This document shows, piece by piece, positions 51,084 to 58,280 of a stretch of 64,000 nucleotides of DNA. Origin of the DNA: Acidobacteria bacterium 28-1. GTDB taxonomy: Bacteria > Acidobacteriota > Blastocatellia > Pyrinomonadales > Pyrinomonadaceae. Below the pieces are notes generated by a model. The model was not told where the DNA came from and made no database searches. It worked only from the letters and a program-made list of their open reading frames with translations. Position 1 is the first letter of the stretch; every line of letters begins with the position of its first letter. A program made the translations under genes and the position numbers. Where the stretch lies: the NCBI GenBank assembly GCA_002050365.1, contig MWYZ01000085.1:1-64000 (forward strand). The letters are read 5' to 3'.

Positions 51084-51326
51084 ATGTTAAGTCGATATAT
51101 TCAAGCCGCGATGCGTCAAGCCAAATACGAGATATTGAGCGACGACGGAAGTTTCTACGGCGAGATTCCCGATTTTCAAGGCGTGTATGCCAATGCCGAA
51201 ACGCTTGAAAGTTGCCGCGAAGAACTTGCCGAAGTTTTGGAAGAATGGATTTTCTTTCGGATTTCCAGAAATTTATCTTTGCCAATCGTCAACGGTTTGA
51301 AATTAGCGATTGAAAAGGTTTCATGA
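51084..51326 (+). CDS. hicB: HicB-family antitoxin
   Basis: 80 aa: MLSRYIQAAMRQAKYEILSDDGSFYGEIPDFQGVYANAETLESCREELAEVLEEWIFFRI. This is the short HicB form with the RNase H-like partial fold (Y.....DG.F...IP...G..A...T...C...L.E.L..W), without a C-terminal DNA-binding domain. It normally neutralises HicA. Here the toxin gene is on the opposite strand, 5 bp away and convergent, rather than co-transcribed. Confidence 0.85.
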   Translation: MLSRYIQAAMRQAKYEILSDDGSFYGEIPDFQGVYANAETLESCREELAEVLEEWIFFRISRNLSLPIVNGLKLAIEKVS

Positions 51327-51331
51327 AATCT

Positions 51332-51550
51332 TTATAAATCTTCCCAAACTTTTCTATCAATTTCGGCTTGTCTTAAAATACGAATAAGAAATTCCTTTCC
51401 GATGTCGCCTTTATGCGGATTCGGAATGGTAATCGTTAAGGCACCTTTTTCCATAATCTGATGCTTTCCGCCCGCATAAGGTCCGTCAAATCCAAGTTGA
51501 CGAAGATAATAAATCAAATCTTTTCGTTTAATCGGAGCAAGTTTTGGCAT
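51332..51550 (-). CDS. hicA: HicA-family mRNA interferase toxin
   Basis: 72 aa: MPKLAPIKRKDLIYYLRQLGFDGPYAGGKHQIMEKGALTITIPNPHKGDIGKEFLIRILRQAEIDRKVWEDL. The dsRBD-like HicA fold has the catalytic His in GGKHQIM and the family's IPNPHKGDIGKEFLIRILRQA. It cleaves mRNA when free of HicB. It is convergent with hicB, with only 5 bp between the stop codons, so each gene needs its own promoter. The 5' side has a small AGCCC/GGGCT hairpin (51582-51602). Confidence 0.85.
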   Translation of the reverse strand: MPKLAPIKRKDLIYYLRQLGFDGPYAGGKHQIMEKGALTITIPNPHKGDIGKEFLIRILRQAEIDRKVWEDL

Positions 51551-51773
51551 AACTAATTAATAACCCTTATTTATAAAGTTAGCCCCAAAACAAAAAGGGC
51601 TTTGATGTCTGTAAAATATTACGGACGAACAAAACCAATATAAACTATATTTACGTATGTTATTTTTGTCAATGCTTCTTAGCAAAAATGCTTCTTCACC
51701 ATCATTTCTTGACACTTTTCCATATAACAATTAGTATTTATAGTTTCGGCTTTACTGTCAGAAGTGTATCTAT

Positions 51774-53288
51774 ATGTTCGAGTCTTTATCCGATAAATTA
51801 AAAAAGACGCTCAAGAATTTGCGCGGCGAAGGCAAGCTCACGTCTGAGCATGTGGATGTCGCTTTGCGCGAGATTCGGATGGCTCTGCTTGAGGCGGACG
51901 TAAATTATAAAGTCGCCAAAGATTTTGTCGAAGCGGTGCGAGCCAAAGCCGAAGGGCAGGCGGTTTGGCAGGATTTGAAGCCGCACGAGCAGGTCGTCAA
52001 AATCGTTTATGACGAGTTAGTCGAATTGTTCGGCGGAACTTCTTCGCGGCTGGTTTTTACCCGTCAGATTCCGAATGTCGTGATGATTGTCGGGCTGCAA
52101 GGTTCTGGTAAAACGACTTCGACGGGGAAAATTTCGCGCTGGCTGAAAGATAATCAGGAAAGAAAGCCGCTGCTTGTTTCAGTTGACGTTTATCGTCCCG
52201 CGGCGCGTGAGCAGTTAAGAGTTGTCGGGAACGCCGTTGGCATAACGGTTTATCAGGATAAGGAAACGAACGACCCATTGACGCTTGTTAAAGGCGCAAT
52301 GACTTACGCGCAGGATTCAGGCTTTGACACTTTGCTCATTGACACGGCTGGTCGTCTGCACATTGACGACGACTTGATGGTCGAACTCGAACAAATCAAA
52401 GCTGAAACGAAGCCGATGGAAGTTTTGTTCGTCGCCGACGCGATGACGGGACAAGACGCGGTGCGGTCGGCGGAAGTTTTTCACGAGCGGGTCGGAATTA
52501 CGGGCGTGGTTTTGACGAAAATGGATGGCGACGCTCGCGGCGGCGCGGCTTTGTCAATCAAACAGGTTATCGGTCAGCCCGTCAAATTCGTCGGTGTCGG
52601 TGAAAAATACGACGCGATTGAACCATTTTATCCCGATAGAATCGCGCAGCGAATCTTGGGAATGGGTGACGTTCTTTCGCTTATCGAAGAAGTTCAGGGC
52701 AAGATTGATGAAGACGAAGCACAGAAGCAGTTGGAGAAAATGACGAGCAATCAGTTCACGCTCGAAGATTTTCGCGCTCAGCTCGGACAATTCAAAAAAC
52801 TCGGTTCGATGTCGAAGATTATGAAGATGCTGCCCGAACAAATGATGGGCGGTTTGCAGATTTCCGACGAGCAATCGGAAGAAGTCGAAGGACAGATGAA
52901 GCGCACCGAAGCAATGATTGATTCGATGACTAAGGCTGAACGCAGAAATCATAAAATCATTGATGCCAGCCGTAAAACTCGCATTGCTAAGGGTTCGGGT
53001 TCGACAATTGCCGAAGTTAATCAATTAATTCGTCAATATGAACAAATGAAAAAGATGATGTCGCAGATGAATCGCGGCGGTCTTCTAGGCAAATTAGCGG
53101 GCAAAGCGATGGGCGGACTCGGCGGCGGTTTAGGTGGCTTAATGGGCGGCGGTGGCGGACTCGGCGGTTTGCTCGGCGGAATGGGTGGCAACGGCGGTGC
53201 GGAAGATTTTGATAATAATTACGAAGAACAAACGGATTCTTTGGCGAAGAAATTGAAGAAGAAAAAGAGACACAAGAAAAGAAAATAG
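51774..53288 (+). CDS. ffh: Signal recognition particle protein Ffh
   Basis: 504 aa SRP54 GTPase that targets membrane proteins with 4.5S RNA. N domain (MFESLSDKLKKTLKNLRGEGKLTSEHVDVALREIRMALLEADV). G domain with G1 GLQGSGKTTSTGK, DVYRPAAREQL, DTAGRLHIDDDLM, TKMDGDARGG. The M domain has FTLEDFRAQLGQFKKLGSMSKIMKMLP and RIAKGSGSTIAEVNQLIRQYEQMKKMM. The tail is glycine-rich (GGLGGGLGGLMGGGGGLGG) and lysine-rich at the very end, longer than in E. coli. First gene of the ribosome-maturation run. Confidence 0.97.
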   Translation: MFESLSDKLKKTLKNLRGEGKLTSEHVDVALREIRMALLEADVNYKVAKDFVEAVRAKAEGQAVWQDLKPHEQVVKIVYDELVELFGGTSSRLVFTRQIPNVVMIVGLQGSGKTTSTGKISRWLKDNQERKPLLVSVDVYRPAAREQLRVVGNAVGITVYQDKETNDPLTLVKGAMTYAQDSGFDTLLIDTAGRLHIDDDLMVELEQIKAETKPMEVLFVADAMTGQDAVRSAEVFHERVGITGVVLTKMDGDARGGAALSIKQVIGQPVKFVGVGEKYDAIEPFYPDRIAQRILGMGDVLSLIEEVQGKIDEDEAQKQLEKMTSNQFTLEDFRAQLGQFKKLGSMSKIMKMLPEQMMGGLQISDEQSEEVEGQMKRTEAMIDSMTKAERRNHKIIDASRKTRIAKGSGSTIAEVNQLIRQYEQMKKMMSQMNRGGLLGKLAGKAMGGLGGGLGGLMGGGGGLGGLLGGMGGNGGAEDFDNNYEEQTDSLAKKLKKKKRHKKRK

Positions 53289-53366
53289 TGGTCAGTGGTC
53301 AGTGGTCAGTAGTCAGTTTGAAAATCAGACTGTCACTCGCCACTCGCCACTCGCCACTCACCACTA
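53287..53366. repeat. Intergenic hairpin of GTGGTCA tandem units
   Basis: The left arm is (GTGGTCA)n with a GTAGTCA variant; the right arm is a run of CCACTCG/CCACTCA units, partly complementary to the left arm. A 12-15 nt AT-rich loop contains TTTGAAAATCAGAC. It begins one base before the ffh stop ends and lies just ahead of rpsP. Confidence 0.8.
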
Positions 53367-53372
53367 AAAATT

Positions 53373-53858
53373 ATGTTAGGAATAAGTTTAATGAGAATGG
53401 GCGCGAAGAAAAAACCTTTCTATCGCGTTGTTGTAAAGGAAAAACGCTCGAAGCGCGACGGGAAGTATTTGGAAAATGTCGGAACTTATAATCCAATGGC
53501 GAATCCGGCAGAGATTGATTTGAAGCACGAGCGTATTCAGTATTGGATTTCAGTCGGAGCGCAGCCGACGGAAACCGTGGCGAGCTTGATTAAGCACAAT
53601 CCGGTGCAGACTGAAGAAGAAAAAGCCGAAGCGTTGCAGGCAAGGGAAGTACAGGCAGAAGCGGAGAAAACAGCAAAAGCCGAAGCCGCCAAAGCTCAAT
53701 CTGATGCAAAGAAAGCTGAAGCTGCAAGAGTTGAAGCTGAAAAGGCTGAAGCAAAGAGAGCTGAAGAGGCACAGATTGAAGCTGAAAAAGCCGAAGCTGA
53801 AGCGGATAAACCGGAAGAATCGCCAACAGAAGAAAACAAACCGGAAGTAAGCGAATAG
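53373..53858 (+). CDS. rpsP: 30S ribosomal protein S16 with long Ala/Glu/Lys tail
   Basis: 161 aa, versus about 80-90 in most bacteria. Residues 1-85 are S16 (MLGISLMRMGAKKKPFYRVVVKEKRSKRDGKYLENVGTYNPMANP). The rest is a repetitive helical tail (AEKTAKAEAAKAQSDAKKAEAARVEAEKAEAKRAEEAQ), ending acidic (EESPTEENKPEVSE). Long charged tails on S16 occur in some Bacteroidota and Acidobacteriota; role unknown. Operon position after ffh and before khpA, rimM and trmD is conserved. Confidence 0.95.
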   Translation: MLGISLMRMGAKKKPFYRVVVKEKRSKRDGKYLENVGTYNPMANPAEIDLKHERIQYWISVGAQPTETVASLIKHNPVQTEEEKAEALQAREVQAEAEKTAKAEAAKAQSDAKKAEAARVEAEKAEAKRAEEAQIEAEKAEAEADKPEESPTEENKPEVSE

Positions 53859-53919
53859 AAATCGGTTTTTGAATCGAGAATTTACCGTTGGTTAAATTCT
53901 CTCCGGCTTTTCTAAATTT

Positions 53920-54150
53920 ATGAAAGAGGCTGTCGAAAAAATCGTCAATGCTTTGGTTGATGACAAAGAAGCGGTTGAAATAACCGAAGAAGCGGGCGAC
54001 CGTGCGACCGTGATAAAAATGCGCGTGGCGGCAACCGACATGGGACGAATCATCGGACGCGAAGGCAGAACCATCAAAGCGATTCGCAGTTTGCTGTTTG
54101 CCGCCGGTCAAAAACACGGCAAGCGATTTGTTTTGGATATTATTGAATAG
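53920..54150 (+). CDS. khpA: KH-domain RNA-binding protein KhpA
   Basis: 76 aa with a single KH fold: MKEAVEKIVNALVDDKEAVEITEE and the RNA-binding GxxG in GRIIGREGRTIKAIRSLL. KhpA (YlqC) is conserved between rpsP and rimM in many bacteria; it works with KhpB on RNA and cell-division control. 61 bp after rpsP. Confidence 0.92.
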   Translation: MKEAVEKIVNALVDDKEAVEITEEAGDRATVIKMRVAATDMGRIIGREGRTIKAIRSLLFAAGQKHGKRFVLDIIE

Positions 54151-54157
54151 TTCAGAA

Positions 54158-54229
54158 AGTTACAGAGTTGCAGAGTTAAAACTGCCTGTAACTTCTGTAA
54201 CTTTCTGTAACTCTGCAACTCTGTAACTG
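54158..54229. repeat. Intergenic hairpin of GTTACAGA-type units
   Basis: AGTTACAGAGTTGCAGAGTTAAAAC pairs with GTAACTTTCTGTAACTCTGCAACTCTGTAAC; the right arm has about three degenerate 8-9 bp units. It lies between khpA and rimM. Confidence 0.8.
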
Positions 54230-54242
54230 TTCCGTAACTTGA

Positions 54243-54755
54243 ATGGAAGATTTAGTTGCCGTTGCCAAACTCGTCAAAACTCGCGGGCTTCGCGGCGAAT
54301 TAGTCGCTGATATTTTAACTGATTTTCCCGAAAGATTCGATAACCTGCAAAATGTTTTCGTCGTTAAACCAAATGGCGAAATATCGGAACTCGAAATTGA
54401 AAAGTTTTGGTTTCAAAAAGATAGAATCGTTATTAAGTTTGTCGGTTTCGATTCGATTGAAGCGGCGGAGAATTTAAGAGATTGCGAAGTTTGTGTCGCG
54501 GAAGATGAAGCAGTCGAACTTGAGGCGGACGAGTTTTACGATTGGCAATTGCAGGATTGCGCGGTTGAAACCGTTGACGGTGAAAGACTCGGAACGGTTA
54601 AAGAAGTTTTGCGAACCGGCGGCACAGAAATTATTGTCGTCAAAGGTTCGGAAAAAGAATATCTGATTCCGTTTGCCGAGACGATTTGCCTTGAAGTTGA
54701 TATTGAAAACAAATTGATAAAAGTTGACGCGCCGGAAGGACTACTCGAATTTTAG
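54243..54755 (+). CDS. rimM: Ribosome maturation factor RimM
   Basis: 170 aa protein that helps assemble the 30S head and binds S19. N-terminal beta-barrel (LVAVAKLVKTRGLRGELVADILTDFPERF) and a C-terminal PRC barrel (EADEFYDWQLQDCAVETVDGERLGTVKEVLRTGGTEIIVV, then YLIPFAETICLEVD). It lies in the standard rpsP-khpA-rimM-trmD order. The frame ends in the left arm of the next repeat (GLLEF). Confidence 0.95.
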   Translation: MEDLVAVAKLVKTRGLRGELVADILTDFPERFDNLQNVFVVKPNGEISELEIEKFWFQKDRIVIKFVGFDSIEAAENLRDCEVCVAEDEAVELEADEFYDWQLQDCAVETVDGERLGTVKEVLRTGGTEIIVVKGSEKEYLIPFAETICLEVDIENKLIKVDAPEGLLEF

Positions 54756-54818
54756 ATTTTAGATTTTGGATTTTGGATTGAAGGCATAAATCCAAAATCC
54801 AAAATCTAAAATCTAAAA
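54750..54818. repeat. Intergenic hairpin of TTTTAGA/TTTTGGA units
   Basis: Left arm TTTTAGATTTTAGATTTTGG with ATTTTGGATTG; right arm AATCCAAAATCCAAAATCTA with AAATCTAAAATG. The arms are almost perfectly complementary over about 28 bp. It overlaps the rimM stop codon on the left, and the right arm touches the trmD ATG, so any rimM-trmD transcript can form it at the trmD ribosome site. Confidence 0.85.
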
Positions 54819-55531
54819 TGAAAATAGACGTTTTAACAATTTTCCCCGAATTTTTTCGAGAGGTCTTTGACTTTGGAATAATCCGCCGCGCTAAACTCGC
54901 ACAAATTGTCGAGATAAACATTTACGACTTGCGCGAATTTACGACTGACAAACAACGAACGACGGACGACCGACCGTTCGGCGGCGGCGACGGAATGGTT
55001 TTCAAATGCGAGCCGATTTTTAACGCAATTGAACGAATCGTCGGAACTTGCGAGAGAAAAAATTATCCGGCGGGAACGCAAATCGTTTTACTTTCGCCTC
55101 AGGGGAGAGTTTTCAAACAATCGGTAGCGAAAGAGTTTGCCGACGAAGCAAATCATATTGTTTTAATTTGCGGACGCTACGAAGGCGTTGACGAGAGAGT
55201 GAACGACGCGCTCGTCACGGATGAAATTTCCATCGGTGATTATGTTTTATCGGGCGGCGAGCCGGCGGCAATAGTTTTGGCTGACGCAATCGTCAGGCTT
55301 CTTCCCAACGCTTTGGGAAGCGAAACTTCCGCCGAAAACGATTCTTTTTCAAATGGCTTGCTTGATTGTCCGTATTACACGCGCCCGCCCGAATTTCGCG
55401 GAATGCGTGTTCCCGATGTTCTATTAAACGGCAACCACGCGGAAATAGAACGATGGCGCAGGGAAAAGGCTTTAGAGAAAACGAAATTGAATAGAAAAGA
55501 TTTATTGGAAGGAGTGAAAAGTGAAAAGTGA
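54818..55531 (+). CDS. trmD: tRNA (guanine-37-N1)-methyltransferase
   Basis: 237 aa SPOUT methyltransferase forming m1G37. It starts [25 protein letters not shown], has [17 protein letters not shown] and the trefoil-knot SAM-binding segment [22 protein letters not shown], then [29 protein letters not shown]. The last residues (GVKSEK) are encoded by the left arm of the next repeat, so the C-terminus is repeat-derived. Confidence 0.96.
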   Translation: MKIDVLTIFPEFFREVFDFGIIRRAKLAQIVEINIYDLREFTTDKQRTTDDRPFGGGDGMVFKCEPIFNAIERIVGTCERKNYPAGTQIVLLSPQGRVFKQSVAKEFADEANHIVLICGRYEGVDERVNDALVTDEISIGDYVLSGGEPAAIVLADAIVRLLPNALGSETSAENDSFSNGLLDCPYYTRPPEFRGMRVPDVLLNGNHAEIERWRREKALEKTKLNRKDLLEGVKSEK

Positions 55532-55604
55532 AAAGTGAAAAGTGAAAAGTGAAAAGCCAATTCTGCTTTTATCACTATTCACTATTCACTATTCACTTTT
55601 CACT
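55512..55604. repeat. Intergenic hairpin of GTGAAAA units
   Basis: Six GTGAAAA units in the left arm (55514 onward) and CACTATT/CACTTTT units in the right arm (55572-55604), about complementary, with a short GCCAATTCTGC loop. It overlaps the trmD 3' end and precedes rplS by 9 bp. Confidence 0.85.
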
Positions 55605-55612
55605 TAAAAAAG

Positions 55613-55981
55613 ATGAACCGTTTAGACACAATCGAAAACACACAATTGAGAGATAACATTCCGGCGTTTCAGGCGGGCGACAACATTCGCGTCCACGTTC
55701 GCATTCGGGAGGGCAACAAGGAACGCCTGCAAATTTTTGAAGGCATTGTGATTGCCCGCAAACACGGCGGCGCACGCGAAACCGTAACCGTCCGAAAGGT
55801 AAGTTTCGGTGTCGGTGTGGAAAGAATTTTCCCGATTCACGGAACAGTCATTGACCATATTGATGTTACCCGTCGCGGAAAAGTCCGACGCGCGAAACTT
55901 TATTATCTTCGTGATTTGCGCGGAAAAGCAGCTAGAATCAAGGAAAAAGATACCCGCAATAAAGTCGCGGCGAAGAAATAA
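55613..55981 (+). CDS. rplS: 50S ribosomal protein L19
   Basis: 122 aa. Classic L19: [79 protein letters not shown]. Located at the 30S-50S interface. Position after trmD is conserved. Confidence 0.97.
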   Translation: MNRLDTIENTQLRDNIPAFQAGDNIRVHVRIREGNKERLQIFEGIVIARKHGGARETVTVRKVSFGVGVERIFPIHGTVIDHIDVTRRGKVRRAKLYYLRDLRGKAARIKEKDTRNKVAAKK

Positions 55982-56088
55982 GCGACACGGAGACCGAGAA
56001 GAATGGGAGACGCGGAGAAAAAAGATTCATCGCAAACTGACGAATCAAATCTCCGCGTCTCTGCGTCTCCGCGTCTTCGCGTCTCAAC
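55982..56088. repeat. Hairpin of GACGCGGAG-type units reaching into rnhB
   Basis: Left arm GCGACACGGAGACCGAGAAG and GGGAGACGCGGAG; right arm AATCTCCGCGTCTCTGCG with TCTCCGCGTCTTCGCGTCTC. The right arm is coded in the rnhB frame as LRVSASPRLRVS. Confidence 0.8.
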
Positions 56089-56686
56089 CATCAGTCTTGA
56101 CTTTGAAAACCGAGCTGTCGCCGAAGGCTTCAAGTTCGTCACGGGCGTTGATGAAGTCGGACGCGGTTGTTTAGCGGGCGCGGTCGTTGCGGCGGCGGTT
56201 ATTCTCAATTTATCGAAGCCTCTGCCGAAAGGCTTGAACGATTCAAAAAAAATCACGGCAAAAAATCGTGAAAGAATTGCCGACGAGATTCGAGAAAATG
56301 CCGTTTGTTACGCAATCGCGCAAGTTGAAGCTGACGAGATTGACCGTATAAACATCCTGCAAGCAACGAAAAAAGCAATGATTACAGCCGTCGGAAAATT
56401 AAATCCGGCGGCTGATTTTTTGTTGATTGACGCGCTTGGGCTTAAAGAAATAAATTTGCCGCAAAAAGCCATCATTGGCGGCGACGCAATTTCCGCATCC
56501 ATTGCCGCCGCTTCGATCATCGCCAAAACTTACCGCGACAATTTAATGCGTCAACTCGATGAAATCTATCCCGAATACGGCTTTTCAAACCATGTCGGCT
56601 ACGGCACGAAACAACATTTTGAAGCGTTGAGAAAACACGGCGCGTGTCCACTTCACCGCAAAACTTTTCGCGGCGTTCTGTCGTAG
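56003..56686 (+). CDS. rnhB: Ribonuclease HII
   Basis: It removes ribonucleotides from DNA. 227 aa as drawn. The enzyme proper begins at about residue 44: VTGVDEVGRGCLAGAVVAAAVIL (first catalytic Asp-Glu), then DSKKITAKNRE, DFLLIDALGL (Asp), GDAISASIAAASIIAKTYRD (Asp), YGFSNHVGYGTKQHFEAL. Residues 1-30 are encoded by the repeat hairpin (SASPRLRVS), so the true start may be downstream, though no better ATG precedes the core. Completes the rpsP-trmD-rplS-rnhB run. Confidence 0.93.
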   Translation: MGDAEKKDSSQTDESNLRVSASPRLRVSTISLDFENRAVAEGFKFVTGVDEVGRGCLAGAVVAAAVILNLSKPLPKGLNDSKKITAKNRERIADEIRENAVCYAIAQVEADEIDRINILQATKKAMITAVGKLNPAADFLLIDALGLKEINLPQKAIIGGDAISASIAAASIIAKTYRDNLMRQLDEIYPEYGFSNHVGYGTKQHFEALRKHGACPLHRKTFRGVLS

Positions 56687-56696
56687 AAGTTTTCCG

Positions 56697-57263
56697 ATGA
56701 ATACGGAAAAGAAAACGATTAAAAATTTGCGGCGCGTTTCGGTCGTCGGTACGAGCGGTTCGGGAAAAACTACTTTCGCAAAAAATCTCGCCCGAATTTT
56801 AAAAGTTGAACATATCGAACTTGACGCAATCTACTGGCTGCCCGATTGGGGCGAAAGACCTAAAAACGAGTTTTTAGATTTGGTCAAAAAAGCCGCCGCC
56901 GGCGATGATTGGGTATTCGATGGAAATTACTCGTCCACCCGCGAGACGGTTTGGCAACGAGCGACGGCAATCGTCTGGCTCAATTATTCGTTTCCGCGAA
57001 CTTTTTACCGTGCGTTAAATCGCACGACGAGCCGCATTTTGAGCAACGAAGTTATGTGGTCGGGAAATCGTGAGACGTTCGGTAAAGCCTTTCTGAGCCG
57101 CGATTCGATTTTGCTATGGATGTTGACAACATATCACGAAAAGCGGCGCAGATATTCAAAACTTTTGCTGGAAGACAAACTCGGCGAAAAAGAGATTTTT
57201 ATTTTCCGGCATCCAAAGCAAGCGGAGAAATTCCTCCAACGAATCGAGCGATCAAATGCCTAA
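56697..57263 (+). CDS. P-loop kinase, adenylate-kinase-like topology-modulation family
   Basis: 188 aa. RRVSVVGTSGSGKTTFAKNLARIL is a Walker A; EHIELDAIYWLPDWGERPKNEFL and DDWVFDGNYSSTRETVWQRATAIVWLNYSFP are the usual blocks of the FlaR/adenylate-kinase-like family. The substrate is unknown. It runs into dapF tail to tail with a 4-bp overlap of stops. Confidence 0.85.
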   Translation: MNTEKKTIKNLRRVSVVGTSGSGKTTFAKNLARILKVEHIELDAIYWLPDWGERPKNEFLDLVKKAAAGDDWVFDGNYSSTRETVWQRATAIVWLNYSFPRTFYRALNRTTSRILSNEVMWSGNRETFGKAFLSRDSILLWMLTTYHEKRRRYSKLLLEDKLGEKEIFIFRHPKQAEKFLQRIERSNA

Positions 57264-58141
57264 ACGTTTTCAAACCATTCGCCGCAAAAAGCTAAATCTG
57301 CCCGCCCCGTAATCAGCATTTCGCCGTCTTCGCGCCAAACCGCTTCGGTCGTTCCGCCTTCTGCGTGAACAGAGACTTTTCTTTCTGTTTTGCCCGTCAA
57401 AGCCGAAGCAACCGCTGCCGCAATCGAGCAAGTTCCTGACGACGAGGTTTCGCCAGCGCCGCGTTCCCAGATTCTTATTTCAATATTTTTTTTATCAATC
57501 GTTTTGATAAAAACGGCATTCGTCCTTTCGGGAAATACGTCTGTAAAATGTTCAATTTTTTGTCCGATGCTGCGCCAATCAAGCGCGTCGAAATCTTCGA
57601 CAAAAATGCAAGCTACCGGATTTCCCACATCAACAAAGGTGAAACCGATTAAAATTTTTTCTTCCGCCAACAGCAGCGAAAATCCTTGTGTGTCCTGCGC
57701 CTCGTTGGCTTCGGATAAAACCATTTTCGACAAAGGAGTTTTCGGTAAATCAAATTTTGGCTTGCTGAGTTCGGCGCGAAACCAAAACGTATTTTCGCCG
57801 CGTTCCAAAAGTTGATAATTTTTGATTCCGCTTTTTGTTTGCAGTTTGAGATTTTCCGCCGACCAAAGATTTTTGAAATAAAGATAAGCGACGGCGCAGC
57901 GAGTTCCGTTGCCGCTAAATCCGGCTTCGCTACCGTCGGGATTGATAATTCGGCAAAGATAATCAGCTTCACTGTCTAATTTTTCTAAAACAGCGATGCC
58001 GTCACCGCCGATTCCTATATTTCGATGACAAACCTTCCGCGCAAAATCTTCGATTGAAAAAATTCCGCGCAAGTCAATCGCTTCAAAAACGATATAGTCA
58101 TTGCCAAAGCCGTGAAATTTGCAGAAGCTGATTGAAGCCAT
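57260..58141 (-). CDS. dapF: Diaminopimelate epimerase
   Basis: 293 aa. It interconverts LL- and meso-diaminopimelate for lysine and peptidoglycan. Two-domain fold: FCKFHGFGNDYIVFEAID, RNIGIGGDGIAVLE, and FSGNGTRCAVAYLYF, where the first catalytic cysteine lies in NGTRC; the second is in ERGAGETSSSGTCSIAAAVAS. Between, GNPVACIFVEDFD. It completes, with ThrA's aspartokinase half, part of the lysine branch. ATG at 58141. Confidence 0.94.
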   Translation of the reverse strand: MASISFCKFHGFGNDYIVFEAIDLRGIFSIEDFARKVCHRNIGIGGDGIAVLEKLDSEADYLCRIINPDGSEAGFSGNGTRCAVAYLYFKNLWSAENLKLQTKSGIKNYQLLERGENTFWFRAELSKPKFDLPKTPLSKMVLSEANEAQDTQGFSLLLAEEKILIGFTFVDVGNPVACIFVEDFDALDWRSIGQKIEHFTDVFPERTNAVFIKTIDKKNIEIRIWERGAGETSSSGTCSIAAAVASALTGKTERKVSVHAEGGTTEAVWREDGEMLITGRADLAFCGEWFENV

Positions 58142-58280
58142 TTTAGATTTTTCTGATTTCGATTATTCTTTCCGCGCCTGCGTTATCTTTCAAAACAAAG
58201 CTAATAAGAAATACGGCAAACAAAGTTATCAAATTTTTAATTGCATCTACTCTTTTTCTCTGCGCTCTTTGTGGCGTAAA

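Noticed and set aside
53287..55604. Possible CRISPR arrays at the short tandem repeats
   Set aside because: Units are 7-9 bp, contiguous without spacers, and arranged as hairpin arms; no cas genes.
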